Source of the DNA: CAVSRC01 sp963750065
GTDB taxonomy: Bacteria; Pseudomonadota; Alphaproteobacteria; Rhizobiales; Kaistiaceae
NCBI GenBank assembly: GCA_963750065.1
Contig: CAVVPK010000021.1
Span: 45,596 to 109,595, forward strand
Length of the DNA: 64,000 bases
Direction: 5' to 3'
The translations under genes and the position numbers were made by a program. The notes beneath the pieces are model-generated. The model was given only the letters and a program-made list of their open reading frames with translations, searched no databases and was not told where the DNA came from. This document shows positions 1 to 8,053 of this stretch, piece by piece. Position 1 is the stretch's first letter; each line of letters opens with the position of its first letter.

Positions 1-426
1 ATAACCTCCGCCGGCACCACCAGCGGCGTGCCGCAGGTCCCGGCCGCGGCGCTCGCCAACCTGACGCCGGCCCAGAAGGCCAAGATGCAGGCGGCAATCG
101 CGGCGGCGATGGCCTCGGCCGGCAAGCCGCACACATACAAGTCGTGCGTCACCGCCGAGAGCCTCCAGCGCGGCTTCAGCGATCCGGAGCTGTCGAACGG
201 CTGTACCGAGACCGTCGTGTCGAGCACCCCGACCGACATGCAGGTCAAGATCGCCTGCACCGGCCGCCACCCGATGCAGGGCACCTTCCACTTCCAGGCA
301 TCGAGCCCGGAGGCGATCGACGGCACCGTCGATATGGCCGTCACGGAAGGCGGCAGCGCCATGAAGGTCAACCGCCAGATCTCGGGCAAGTGGGTCGCTG
401 CCGACTGCGGCGACGTGAAGCCCTGA
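1..426 (+). CDS. DUF3617 family protein, 5'-truncated by the window edge
   Basis: The reading frame is open from base 1, so the N-terminus lies outside the window; the GTG at 28 is only an internal possibility. The visible part has an Ala/Gln/Lys-rich segment followed by a domain with four cysteines (in SCVT, NGCTE, IACTG, ADCG) and a FHFQA strand, the layout of DUF3617 proteins. These are small exported proteins of unknown function. The call rests on cysteine spacing and overall pattern only. It runs towards the minus-strand pseudouridine operon, so the two units converge. Confidence 0.6.
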   Translation: MTSAGTTSGVPQVPAAALANLTPAQKAKMQAAIAAAMASAGKPHTYKSCVTAESLQRGFSDPELSNGCTETVVSSTPTDMQVKIACTGRHPMQGTFHFQASSPEAIDGTVDMAVTEGGSAMKVNRQISGKWVAADCGDVKP

Positions 427-931
427 GACTGCCCGCTAGCGTCGCGGACGGGGGAGAAGTCCCAGACTTATCCCCCCTCCCAAAACCGACCCCATATTGA
501 TCGACATCCCCGCCCGCGAAGGGGCGCGCTCATGAGGCGTCTTGCAGCGTGGGGCGGGGTGCGGCGCCCGCGGGCCGGATTTCGCAGTCCGGCTTCCGGG
601 AGGCATCCGCTTCAGCTCGTCCGCCGGCATTACGACCGGCTGTGGCCATCGTCCACCTTAAGCCGGGTGGGTTCAGAACCTCGCCTGTCCAAGGGCGAGG
701 GGCCAGGCAGCGGACCGGTGATGAGCCGGGCAGCGCACCGTTCACCCGGTGGAGCGCGAGTGCGGGTCGCCCAAAATCGCCGCGGCGGGCGCTCGGCTGA
801 GCGCCCACAAAAGTTACAGACTGGTGCTCATCGAGCGCCCGCCACCCCCTTTGCCTTCGGGAAGGGGGAGTTCTGCAAAATCTTCATACCCCGGTGCGGA
901 TCGCGCGCGGGAACGCGGGGGTGTGCCCCGC
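427..931. other. 505-base gene-free region with many inverted repeats
   Basis: No convincing gene on either strand. It lies between two convergent units. Visible hairpins: GCCGGA/TCCGGC near 575-594, CCTCGCC/GGCGAGG near 682-702, GGGCGCTC/GAGCGCCC at 787-806 with a four-base loop, and CCCCCTT/AAGGGGG near 846-870. The left arm of the 787 hairpin, read as GCGGGCGCTCG (785-795), can instead pair perfectly with CGAGCGCCCGC (835-845). No hairpin has a clear U-tract. I could not match it to RNase P RNA, tmRNA, SRP RNA or a known riboswitch. Confidence 0.45.
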
Positions 932-1216
932 CTACGGCCGTGAAAGGTAGCCCGGCAATTCCCGTTCGAACTCGGGGAAGTAGCGCGCGATCACGGTGAC
1001 GTCGAAGCGGCCGAGGATCGACTCCTTGGGCTCGCGGTCGAGCAGGAAGCGGAAGGCCGCCTCGACAAGAGCCTCCGGGGTCGCCTTGCCGGCCGCGAGG
1101 CGTTCGTAGCTCTCCGGCGTCATCGACACATGGTGGCGGGTCTTGCCGCCCGCCTCGGCAATGACGACGTCGAATTCGAGGGGGTCGTCGCCACCGCTGC
1201 GTTTGACCGCGATCAT
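932..1216 (-). CDS. Unknown 94-residue protein, third gene of the pseudouridine operon
   Basis: A 94-residue protein that I do not recognise. It has a beta-rich N-terminal half (FDVVIAE, then KTRHHVSMTPESYERL) and a helical C-terminal half with FRFLLDREP and RYFPEFERELPGY; it has no signal peptide, membrane segment or cysteine. The ATG overlaps the psuG stop as ATGA (1213-1216), which strongly supports both the start and translation coupled to psuG. Context suggests a partner of pseudouridine breakdown or an unrelated passenger; sequence alone does not decide. Confidence 0.7.
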   Translation of the reverse strand: MIAVKRSGGDDPLEFDVVIAEAGGKTRHHVSMTPESYERLAAGKATPEALVEAAFRFLLDREPKESILGRFDVTVIARYFPEFERELPGYLSRP

Positions 1217-2127
1217 GCCGCCCCTGCCAGTTCCACCGCGATCTCCGCCGCCAGGCGGGCATTGTTCTTCACCAGCGCGATGTTGGTGGTGAGACTGCGT
1301 CCGCCGGTCAGGTGGAAGATGGCGTCGAGCAGGAAGGGCGTCACCGCCTTGCCGGTCACCTCCCTTGCCGCGGCGTCGGCGACCGCGGCGGCAATCACCG
1401 GCGCCATGTCGGCGGCGGGGATCTCGTCTGCCTCGGGCACCGGATTGGCGATCAGCATGCCGCCGGCCTGGCCGAGTTCGGCGCGGGCGCGCATGAAGCC
1501 GGCGATCGCCGCCGGCGTATCGAAGCGGAGCGGCGAGGTGAGGCCGCTGTCGCGCGACCAGAAGGCGGGGAAGATGGGGCTCTGGTAGCTCACCACCGGC
1601 ACGCCCAGCGTCTCCAGCACTTCCAGCGTCTTGCTGAGGTCGAGCAGCGCCTTGGCTCCGGCGCAGACGACGGCGACCGGCGTGCGCGACAGTTCGGTCA
1701 GGTCGGCGGAGATGTCGAAGCTTGCTTCCGCGCCGCGATGGACGCCGCCGACGCCGCCGGTGGCAAACACGCTGATACCGGCCAGATGCGCCGCGATCAT
1801 GGTGGCGGCCACCGTGGTGGCGCCGGTGCGGCCGGAGGTGAGGCCATAGGCGATGTCGGCGGAGGAGAGCTTGAGCACGTCCTTGGCCTTGGCCAGGTGC
1901 TCCAGCGCCTTGCGGTCGAGGCCCACCCGGATCTTGCCGCCGATCACGGCGATGGCCGCCGGAACGGCACCGGCGTCGCGCACCACGGCCTCGACGCTGA
2001 GGGCCGTCTCCAGATTGTCGGGCCACGGCATGCCGTGGCTGACGATGGTGGTCTCCAGCGCCACCACCGGCTTGCCGGCGCCGAGCGCGGCAGCAACCTC
2101 AGGGGACAGTGCGAGGTGCCGGTTCAT
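1213..2127 (-). CDS. psuG: Pseudouridine-5'-phosphate glycosidase
   Basis: Reversibly cleaves the C-C glycosidic bond of pseudouridine 5'-phosphate to uracil and ribose 5-phosphate. The 304-residue length fits the family (about 305-312). Family landmarks are ALETTIVSHGMP near the N-terminus, the glycine-rich FATGGVGGVHRG, the CAGAKALLDL segment, SYQSPIFPAFW and the C-terminal NIALVKNNA. I chose the ATG at 2127 because it overlaps the psuK stop as ATGA; a GTG nine bases upstream (2136) is the alternative. It lies directly after the kinase that makes its substrate. Fusions and relatives are also called IndA-like. Confidence 0.93.
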   Translation of the reverse strand: MNRHLALSPEVAAALGAGKPVVALETTIVSHGMPWPDNLETALSVEAVVRDAGAVPAAIAVIGGKIRVGLDRKALEHLAKAKDVLKLSSADIAYGLTSGRTGATTVAATMIAAHLAGISVFATGGVGGVHRGAEASFDISADLTELSRTPVAVVCAGAKALLDLSKTLEVLETLGVPVVSYQSPIFPAFWSRDSGLTSPLRFDTPAAIAGFMRARAELGQAGGMLIANPVPEADEIPAADMAPVIAAAVADAAAREVTGKAVTPFLLDAIFHLTGGRSLTTNIALVKNNARLAAEIAVELAGAA

Positions 2128-3086
2128 GGCAGCCACTTGTTGCTCGGTCCGGCGGCGATGCGGGCGGACAGCGCGCCGGGCTTGAACGGCGCGGCAGCGA
2201 CGCTGCCGTGCTCGATGGTGAGGGCCGCGGCGGCCAGGCCGGAGCGGATGGCATCGTTGAGCGAACGCCCCTCGGTCATCGCCGCGATGGTGCCTGCGGC
2301 GAAGGAATCGCCGGCACCGTTGACCGCCCTGACGGCGGCCTTGAGCGGGATGAAGGCACGCGTCTCGCCGGCCCGCGCCGCAATCACCGGCTCGCCGCCG
2401 GCGGTGACTACGATCCGCGTCATGCGCGTGCGCGACAGCTCGGCGGCGAGCGCCGTGGCGCTGCCGGCGCGGTTGGGGTCCTGGCCGGTGAGCGCGGCGG
2501 CTTCGCGCCGGTTGGCGAAGAGAAAGGTCAGCCGGTCGAGAATCGGCGCCAGGCGCACGGCCTTCACCGGCGAGACGGCAAGCGCTGCCACCGGCGTGCC
2601 GGCCGCCGCCGCCTGCTCGACCAGAACGGTCAGCGTCTCCTCCGGCAGGTTGGCGTCGACGACCCAGAAATCGTCGCCGCCGGAGGCCACGGCGGGGCCG
2701 ATCGCGGCCGGGGTCAGCTCGGCGCAGACGTCCATGTCGGCGATGCCGATGATCAGTTCGCCGCGATCGTCGAAGGCAGCGTGATAGCCGGCGGTGGGCT
2801 TGTCCGCCGAGATGCCGACGCCCGAGGTGTCGACGCCGGCTGCGGCACAGGCGGCGATGATGGCTTCGCCGTCGGGGTCGGCGCCGACGCGGGTGACCAG
2901 CCGCGCCGCGATGCCGAGGCGGGCGACGATGGTGGCAACGTTGAAGCCGACGCCGCCGGGCAGGCGGCGCACGTGGCCGGGATTGGAGGCGCCCATTACC
3001 GGCGGCGCGGCAGTCTCGGCGATGCGGTCGATGGTGGCGCCGCCGAAGACCGTCACCCGGTCGATGCGGCGAGATGGCTGATCCAT
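2124..3086 (-). CDS. psuK: PfkB-family carbohydrate kinase, probable pseudouridine kinase
   Basis: A 320-residue ribokinase-family kinase. The N-terminal PfkB signature is visible as RRLPGGVGFNVATIVARLG (about residues 40-58) and the C-terminal signature as NGAGDSFAAG, with the catalytic Asp in GAGD. The family alone does not fix the substrate; the overlapping psuG makes pseudouridine kinase the likely role, feeding pseudouridine 5'-phosphate to PsuG. The ATG at 3086 starts at MDQPSRR; earlier in-frame starts would add a low-quality leader. It is divergent from the LOG gene, leaving about 175 bases for both promoters. Confidence 0.85.
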   Translation of the reverse strand: MDQPSRRIDRVTVFGGATIDRIAETAAPPVMGASNPGHVRRLPGGVGFNVATIVARLGIAARLVTRVGADPDGEAIIAACAAAGVDTSGVGISADKPTAGYHAAFDDRGELIIGIADMDVCAELTPAAIGPAVASGGDDFWVVDANLPEETLTVLVEQAAAAGTPVAALAVSPVKAVRLAPILDRLTFLFANRREAAALTGQDPNRAGSATALAAELSRTRMTRIVVTAGGEPVIAARAGETRAFIPLKAAVRAVNGAGDSFAAGTIAAMTEGRSLNDAIRSGLAAAALTIEHGSVAAAPFKPGALSARIAAGPSNKWLP

Positions 3087-3262
3087 GAGCCTCGTTCCCC
3101 AGCGCCGCCGGGCCAACATGGCGCAGCCGGCGCGCCGGATCATATCAACCGCTCGCGCTGCCGAGGCAAGCATGGCAATTTATCCCCGCCGCGCTGGCAC
3201 CGACTTAGGATGGTGCGGGGCGACTCAAAGCTACCTCCGGCGGGTCTCGTCCGCCGGCAGAA

Positions 3263-4255
3263 ATGGACGCGCGAATCTCCATGACGAACTCCACAGAACC
3301 GCCGGCAGCTCGTTCGGCGCGTGTGCCGGCACCGCCAGACCCGCGCCTGCGCCAGACGCCGCTGCCTGACTTCCAGCCCAAGCCCGCCGAGGAAGATCCC
3401 GGCGCGCCGGAACGGGTGGCGGCAATCCTCGCCAGCCCGACCTATCGTGCGCCTGACGACGATCCCGAATTTCTCGCCCGCGGCGAAGTGCGCGGCGTCC
3501 GCCTGCAGCTCGACTATCTGAAGGCGGAAAAGCTGCTGGAAGAAAAGGGCATCCATCACACCGTCGTCATCTTCGGTTCGACGCGCATCGCCGAGCCGGC
3601 GGCAGCGGAAAAGCGAGTCGCCGAGTGCGAGGCCGCCCTGGCGGCGGCGCCGGACGATGCCGATCTTGCCCGCCACCTTGCCGTCGCCCGGCGCATCCTC
3701 GCCAAGAGCCGCTATTACGAGGTCGCCCGCGCCTTCGGCCATCTGGTCGCTTCCAGCGATCTCACTTTCCGCGGCCATCCTCTGGTGGTGACCACTGGCG
3801 GTGGCCCGGGCATCATGGAGGCGGCCAATCGCGGTGCCTTCGATGCCGGCGCACCGACCGTCGGCCTCAACATCACGCTGCCGCGCGAGCAGTTCCCCAA
3901 TCCCTATGTGACGCCGGAACTCTGCTTCCGCTTCCATTATTTCGCCCTGCGCAAGCTGCACTTCCTGCTCAGGGCCAAGGCGCTGGTCGCCTTTCCCGGC
4001 GGTTTCGGTACCTTCGACGAGCTGTTCGAGCTGCTCACCCTGATGCAGACGCGGACCATCAAGCCGATGCCGGTGGTGCTGGTCGGCGAGGAATACTGGC
4101 GCGGCGCCATCGACTTCGATTACCTGGCCGACGAGGGCGTCATCGACGGCGAGGATCGCGACCTGTTCTGGTTCGCTGAGACGGCCGAGGAGATCTGGGA
4201 AGGCATCGTCTCCTGGCACGCCGCCAACGGCGAACCGCTAAAGCCGGCAGAATGA
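3263..4255 (+). CDS. LOG family protein (TIGR00730), cytokinin riboside monophosphate hydrolase-like
   Basis: A 330-residue Rossmann-fold LOG (lonely guy) protein, formerly labelled lysine decarboxylase. It carries IIFGSTR-like FGSTRIAEP, the GGGPGIMEAANRGA nucleotide-binding segment and the diagnostic PGGFGTFDELFE (PGGxGTxxE) motif. Family members hydrolyse nucleoside monophosphates to base plus ribose phosphate. It is longer than short LOG proteins because of an N-terminal extension and a helical insert around residues 110-150 (AAAEKRVAECEAALAAA). ATG at 3263 or 3281 (MTNSTEPP) are both possible. Its true substrate is not shown by the sequence. Confidence 0.88.
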   Translation: MDARISMTNSTEPPAARSARVPAPPDPRLRQTPLPDFQPKPAEEDPGAPERVAAILASPTYRAPDDDPEFLARGEVRGVRLQLDYLKAEKLLEEKGIHHTVVIFGSTRIAEPAAAEKRVAECEAALAAAPDDADLARHLAVARRILAKSRYYEVARAFGHLVASSDLTFRGHPLVVTTGGGPGIMEAANRGAFDAGAPTVGLNITLPREQFPNPYVTPELCFRFHYFALRKLHFLLRAKALVAFPGGFGTFDELFELLTLMQTRTIKPMPVVLVGEEYWRGAIDFDYLADEGVIDGEDRDLFWFAETAEEIWEGIVSWHAANGEPLKPAE

Positions 4256-4289
4256 CCGGCGGCCAACACGCTTACCGGAGGGACTGCCA

Positions 4290-5678
4290 GTGAAGATTTC
4301 CTTCCACGGTGCCGACCGCACGGTCACCGGCTCCTGCCACCTGATCGAGGCGGCGGGTAAACGCATCCTGGTCGATTGCGGCATGTTCCAGGGCGGGCGC
4401 GAGCTTGCGGAAGACAATGCTGAACCCTTCGGCTTCGATCCGAAGGCGATCGACGTGGTGTTACTCACCCACGCCCATCTCGACCATTGCGGACGGCTGC
4501 CGTTGCTGGCCAAGCGCGGCTTCACCGGCGAGATCATCGCCACCGGCGCCAGCCGCGATCTGGCCCGGCTGGTGATGCTCGATTCGGCCCGGCTGCAGGA
4601 GGAGGAGGCCGAGCGCGATAAGCGCAGGCGGGCGCGCCGCCGCGACGACAGCGGCGACGAGGGGCCGCTCTACACCGTGCTCGACGCCATGAACGTGCTC
4701 GACTATTTCGGCCGCACGGCGCGTTACGACGAGCCGCTCGATGTGGCGCCTGGCATCCGCGCCACCTTCTTCGACGCCGGCCATATCCTCGGCTCCGCCA
4801 GCATCCTCCTGGAGCTGGAGGAGAAGGGCACCCGCCGGCGCCTGGTCATGTCGGGCGACATCGGCAATGCCGGGCGGCCGCTCTTGAACCCGCCCAAGCA
4901 GCCGCCGCAATGCGATGCGGTTGTCATGGAGACCACCTATGGCGACCGCAACCACAAGCCCTTCGCGCCGTCGGTGGAGGAGTTCTACGCCGCGATCGAG
5001 CAGACCTTCGCCCGTGGCGGCAATGTGGTGATCCCGACCTTCGCGCTGGAACGCGCCCAGGAGCTGCTCTATGCGCTCCACGACGCCATGAGCGACGGAC
5101 GGCTGCCCAAGGCGATCCAGGTGTTTCTCGATTCGCCGATGGCGATCACCGCCACCGAAATCTTCCGCCGCCATCGCGACGACCTGTCGGACGAAGTCGC
5201 CGACCTCTTCGACGAGGGCCGCGACCCGCTGTCGCTGCCCGGCCTGCATCTCACCCGCGAGACGTCCGAATCGATGGCCATCAACAGGATCAGCGGCGGC
5301 GCCGTCATCATGGCCGGATCGGGCATGGCGACCGGCGGCCGCGTGCGCCATCATCTCAAACACAATCTCTGGCGCCCGGACGCCGGCATCGTCTTCGTCG
5401 GCTTCGCGGCGCAGGGGACGCTGGCGCGCATCATCATCGACGGCGCCAAGAGCGTGCGCATCTTCGGCGAGGAAATCCCGGTCAAGGCCAAGGTCCATAC
5501 GATCGGCGGCTTCTCGGCCCATGCCGACCAGCAGGAGCTTCTCGCCTGGCACAGGTCGGCGCACGCGGCGCGCACCTATCTGGTCCACGGCGACGAAAAG
5601 GTCATGAAGACCTTCGCGCCGATGCTGGAAGACACCGAGGCGGTGATGCCGGCGATGAACCAGGAGTTCGAATTGTAA
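4290..5678 (+). CDS. MBL-fold beta-CASP hydrolase, putative RNA-processing metalloenzyme
   Basis: A 462-residue metallo-beta-lactamase-fold protein with a beta-CASP domain. The zinc motif HAHLDH is at residues 61-66; further metal and CASP motifs are GHILGSAS, ETTYGDR, FLDSPMA, GGRVRHHL, VGFAAQGTLAR and HTIGGFSAHAD near residue 405. This pattern is that of bacterial CPSF/YSH1-type proteins acting on RNA; an RNA target is inferred from the family. It starts with a GGAGGG ribosome-binding site before 4290, follows the LOG gene by 34 bases and may be co-transcribed with it. Confidence 0.88.
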   Translation: MKISFHGADRTVTGSCHLIEAAGKRILVDCGMFQGGRELAEDNAEPFGFDPKAIDVVLLTHAHLDHCGRLPLLAKRGFTGEIIATGASRDLARLVMLDSARLQEEEAERDKRRRARRRDDSGDEGPLYTVLDAMNVLDYFGRTARYDEPLDVAPGIRATFFDAGHILGSASILLELEEKGTRRRLVMSGDIGNAGRPLLNPPKQPPQCDAVVMETTYGDRNHKPFAPSVEEFYAAIEQTFARGGNVVIPTFALERAQELLYALHDAMSDGRLPKAIQVFLDSPMAITATEIFRRHRDDLSDEVADLFDEGRDPLSLPGLHLTRETSESMAINRISGGAVIMAGSGMATGGRVRHHLKHNLWRPDAGIVFVGFAAQGTLARIIIDGAKSVRIFGEEIPVKAKVHTIGGFSAHADQQELLAWHRSAHAARTYLVHGDEKVMKTFAPMLEDTEAVMPAMNQEFEL

Positions 5679-5756
5679 GGGCAGAGGACAAGCGTTCGCT
5701 AAGCGTGTGGCACACACGTCATCGATGTGGCGTCGCGTCACATGTCGACAGCATGA

Positions 5757-5771
5757 GAACAAATATAGAAC
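5757..5771 (+). promoter_or_regulatory. Perfect LexA (SOS) box GAAC-N7-GAAC
   Basis: The bases read GAACAAATATAGAAC, an exact match to the LexA operator of Rhizobiales (GAAC, seven bases, GAAC). It lies 63 bases before the ATG at 5835. The surrounding ATGAGAACAAA is shared with the weaker box before recA. The AT-rich spacer stands out in GC-rich DNA. It suggests that the small gene at 5835 is under SOS control. Confidence 0.75.
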
Positions 5772-5834
5772 AGTCATGCGGTGCGGCGACCTGGAAGAGG
5801 GTTTCGGAGCCATTTCACCTGGGGAGGGTCATTC

Positions 5835-6110
5835 ATGTTTTTTCAGGTCAAAGTCAGGGTGAATCTCGCAAGGATGATGGAATTCGGTCAGAAGCTGCAG
5901 AACAACGAATTGAACCGTAGCGCGATCCGCACGGACACCTACTGCCTCAAGTCCGATCCCGCCGTCGGCTTCAGCATTTGGGAGGCTGCCGATCGCGATG
6001 CCCTCGACAAGGTCTTTGCCGCTTGGCGTGCCTATTATTCGGAAGTTGAGGTCACCGAGATGATTACCGCTCGCGAATCCATGGGCGAGCTGATGAAACA
6101 ATTGCACTGA
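5835..6110 (+). CDS. Small alpha/beta-barrel-like protein of unknown function, likely LexA-controlled
   Basis: A 91-residue soluble protein without signal peptide or membrane segment. The pattern beta (FFQVKVRVN), helix (ARMMEFGQKLQ), beta (DTYCLKS, VGFSIWEAAD), helix (ALDKVFAAWRAYY), beta (EVEVTEM), helix resembles small dimeric ferredoxin-like alpha+beta barrel proteins such as the DUF3303 group; that is a structural guess. The start at 5835 is supported by GGGGAGGG at 5820-5828; a longer in-frame start at 5781 lacks this. A perfect LexA box lies upstream. It has one cysteine and no recognised catalytic motif. Confidence 0.8.
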   Translation: MFFQVKVRVNLARMMEFGQKLQNNELNRSAIRTDTYCLKSDPAVGFSIWEAADRDALDKVFAAWRAYYSEVEVTEMITARESMGELMKQLH

Positions 6111-6198
6111 GTGCCCGATTGCGGATCCACTACGGCGGCCGCGCTTCGGTGCGGCCGCTTCTGCGTCTGGCAAAATGCGGAATTGTAGGAGCGGCGGC

Positions 6199-6810
6199 AT
6201 GGACGACGATGACGACCTTGGCGACCTGACGCACGCGGCACCGGCCTACAAGCGGGCGCTGTGGATCGTCACCATCCTCAATGTCGGCTACGGCCTGATC
6301 GAGGCGGGCGGCGGCTTCCTCGCCGGCTCGCAGGGGCTCAAGGCCGACGCGCTCGATTTTCTCGGCGACGGCACGATCACGCTCATCGGCCTCATGGCGA
6401 TCGCCTGGGGGCCGGTGTGGCGGGCGCGCTCGGCGTTCGCGCAGGGCATCTTCCTCGCCCTCATGGGGCTCGGTGTGCTTGCCGCCACGATCTACCGGGT
6501 GTTCGTCGCCCATGTGCCGCAGGCCGAGCTGATGGGAGCCTTCGGCATCGTGGCGCTGGTGGTCAATGTCATCTGCGCCGTCATCCTGCTCAAGCATCGG
6601 AAAGGCGACGCCAACGTTCAGGCAGTGTGGCTGTTCAGCCGCAACGATGCGCTCGGCAATGCGGCAATCGTGGTCGCGGCCATGCTGGTGGCGGCGACCG
6701 GAACGCCGTGGCCGGACCTCGTGGTGGCCGTGGTCATCGCCGGCCTCTTCCTGCAGTCGTCCTGGCGCATCATCGCATCGGCCCGCCGGGAACTGGGGGA
6801 GGGCGGGTGA
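6199..6810 (+). CDS. Cation diffusion facilitator family membrane protein, short form
   Basis: A 203-residue membrane protein with about six hydrophobic segments, starting at the ATG 6199 after AGGAGCGG. CDF landmarks are LKADALDFLGDG in the second membrane region and LFSRNDALGNAA in the fifth, where acidic residues bind metal. It ends soon after the last membrane helix and lacks most of the usual cytoplasmic dimerisation domain (CDF proteins have about 300 residues). Transport of Zn, Co or another divalent cation is inferred from the family. An acidic MDDDDDLGD start is notable. Confidence 0.82.
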   Translation: MDDDDDLGDLTHAAPAYKRALWIVTILNVGYGLIEAGGGFLAGSQGLKADALDFLGDGTITLIGLMAIAWGPVWRARSAFAQGIFLALMGLGVLAATIYRVFVAHVPQAELMGAFGIVALVVNVICAVILLKHRKGDANVQAVWLFSRNDALGNAAIVVAAMLVAATGTPWPDLVVAVVIAGLFLQSSWRIIASARRELGEGG

Positions 6811-6843
6811 GCACCTGGCAGGAATCCGCCTCTTGCGCGATGA

Positions 6844-6858
6844 GAACAAACCGTGTAC
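6844..6858 (+). promoter_or_regulatory. Probable LexA box before recA (one mismatch)
   Basis: Reads GAACAAACCGTGTAC, matching GAAC-N7-GAAC except for the T in the second half. It lies 82 bases before the recA start at 6941, the expected place for the SOS operator of recA, and shares ATGAGAACAAA with the perfect box at 5757. Confidence 0.65.
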
Positions 6859-6940
6859 AGATGCCCTCACGCAATCGGGGGCGCGAATCCTCTGCGCCAT
6901 TTGATCACCCCCGGTGCCTGTGGAACAAGGAGCATCTACA

Positions 6941-8032
6941 ATGGCCGCAACGCCGCTGCGTGTGATCGAGGGTAATGGCATGGACAAGTCGAAAGCGCTC
7001 GATGCGGCGCTGAGCCAGATCGAGCGGGCCTTCGGCAAGGGCTCGATCATGAGGCTGGGCCAGAACGAGGCGACGGTCGATATCGCCACCGTGCCCACGG
7101 GCTCGCTCGGCCTTGACATCGCGCTCGGCATCGGCGGCGTGCCACGCGGCCGGGTGGTCGAGATCTACGGCCCGGAATCGTCCGGCAAGACGACGCTCGC
7201 TTTGCATATCATCGCCGAGGCGCAGAAGGCCGGCGGCATCTGCGGCTTCGTCGATGCCGAACACGCGCTCGACGCCGGCTATGCCCGCAAGCTTGGCGTC
7301 AAGCTCGATGACCTGCTCATTTCCCAGCCCGACACCGGAGAGCAGGCGCTGGAGATCACCGACACGCTGGTACGTTCCGGCGCGGTCGACGTGCTGGTGA
7401 TCGATTCGGTTGCCGCGCTCACCCCGCGCGCCGAAATCGAGGGCGAGATGGGCGACCAGCTCCCCGGTCTCCAGGCGCGCCTGATGAGCCAGGCGCTGAG
7501 GAAGCTCACCGGCTCCATTTCGCGCTCCAACACCACCGTCATCTTCATCAACCAGATCCGCATGAAGATCGGCGTCATGTTCGGCAATCCGGAGACCACG
7601 ACAGGCGGCAACGCGCTGAAGTTCTATGCCTCGGTCCGCCTCGATATCCGTCGCATCGGCTCGATCAAGGATCGCGACGAGGTGGTCGGCAACCAGACCC
7701 GCGTCAAGGTGGTCAAGAACAAGCTGGCGCCGCCGTTCAAGCAGGTCGAGTTCGACATCATGTATGGCGAGGGCATCTCCAAGACCGGCGAGCTGGTCGA
7801 CCTCGGCGTCAAGGCCGGCATCGTCGAGAAGTCGGGTGCGTGGTTCTCCTATGACAGCCAGCGCCTCGGTCAGGGGCGCGAGAACGCCAAGCAGTTCCTG
7901 CGCGACAATCCCGAGATCGCAGCAGTGATCGAAAAGGCGATCCGGGCCAATGCCGGGCTGATCGCGGAGAAGTTCCTCGAGAAGGGCGGCCCGGACGACG
8001 AGGACAGCGCCGACGAAACCGGCGAGGTTTGA
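6941..8032 (+). CDS. recA: Recombinase RecA
   Basis: The DNA strand-exchange ATPase of homologous recombination and co-protease for LexA in the SOS response. 363 residues, typical of alphaproteobacteria. Walker A GPESSGKTT lies at residues 77-85, Walker B at VLVIDSV, followed by NQIRMKIGVMFGNPETTTGG for DNA binding; the tail is acidic (DDEDSADETGEV), as usual. The ATG at 6941 follows AAGGAGCA by a good spacing; an upstream in-frame start at 6914 lacks this. A probable LexA box lies at 6844. Confidence 0.98.
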   Translation: MAATPLRVIEGNGMDKSKALDAALSQIERAFGKGSIMRLGQNEATVDIATVPTGSLGLDIALGIGGVPRGRVVEIYGPESSGKTTLALHIIAEAQKAGGICGFVDAEHALDAGYARKLGVKLDDLLISQPDTGEQALEITDTLVRSGAVDVLVIDSVAALTPRAEIEGEMGDQLPGLQARLMSQALRKLTGSISRSNTTVIFINQIRMKIGVMFGNPETTTGGNALKFYASVRLDIRRIGSIKDRDEVVGNQTRVKVVKNKLAPPFKQVEFDIMYGEGISKTGELVDLGVKAGIVEKSGAWFSYDSQRLGQGRENAKQFLRDNPEIAAVIEKAIRANAGLIAEKFLEKGGPDDEDSADETGEV

Positions 8033-8053
8033 GGCACAGGGAAGCGCGCTGTC

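Noticed and set aside
540..930. RNase P RNA, tmRNA or SRP RNA in the structured region
   Set aside because: None of the conserved core sequences of these RNAs is present on either strand; only a loose resemblance to a GGTGAACGGTG segment was seen.
5663..5678. GAGTTC at the end of the beta-CASP gene as another GANTC error
   Set aside because: The hexamer is in a good frame there (QEFEL end), and so are other GAGTTC copies in alaS and the K+ channel gene. The hexamer itself is not proof of error.
6870..6912. A tRNA-like 3' end (GGCGCGAATCC...GCGCCA) before recA
   Set aside because: No cloverleaf can be drawn upstream: no D-arm or anticodon arm fits, and the T-stem pairs badly.
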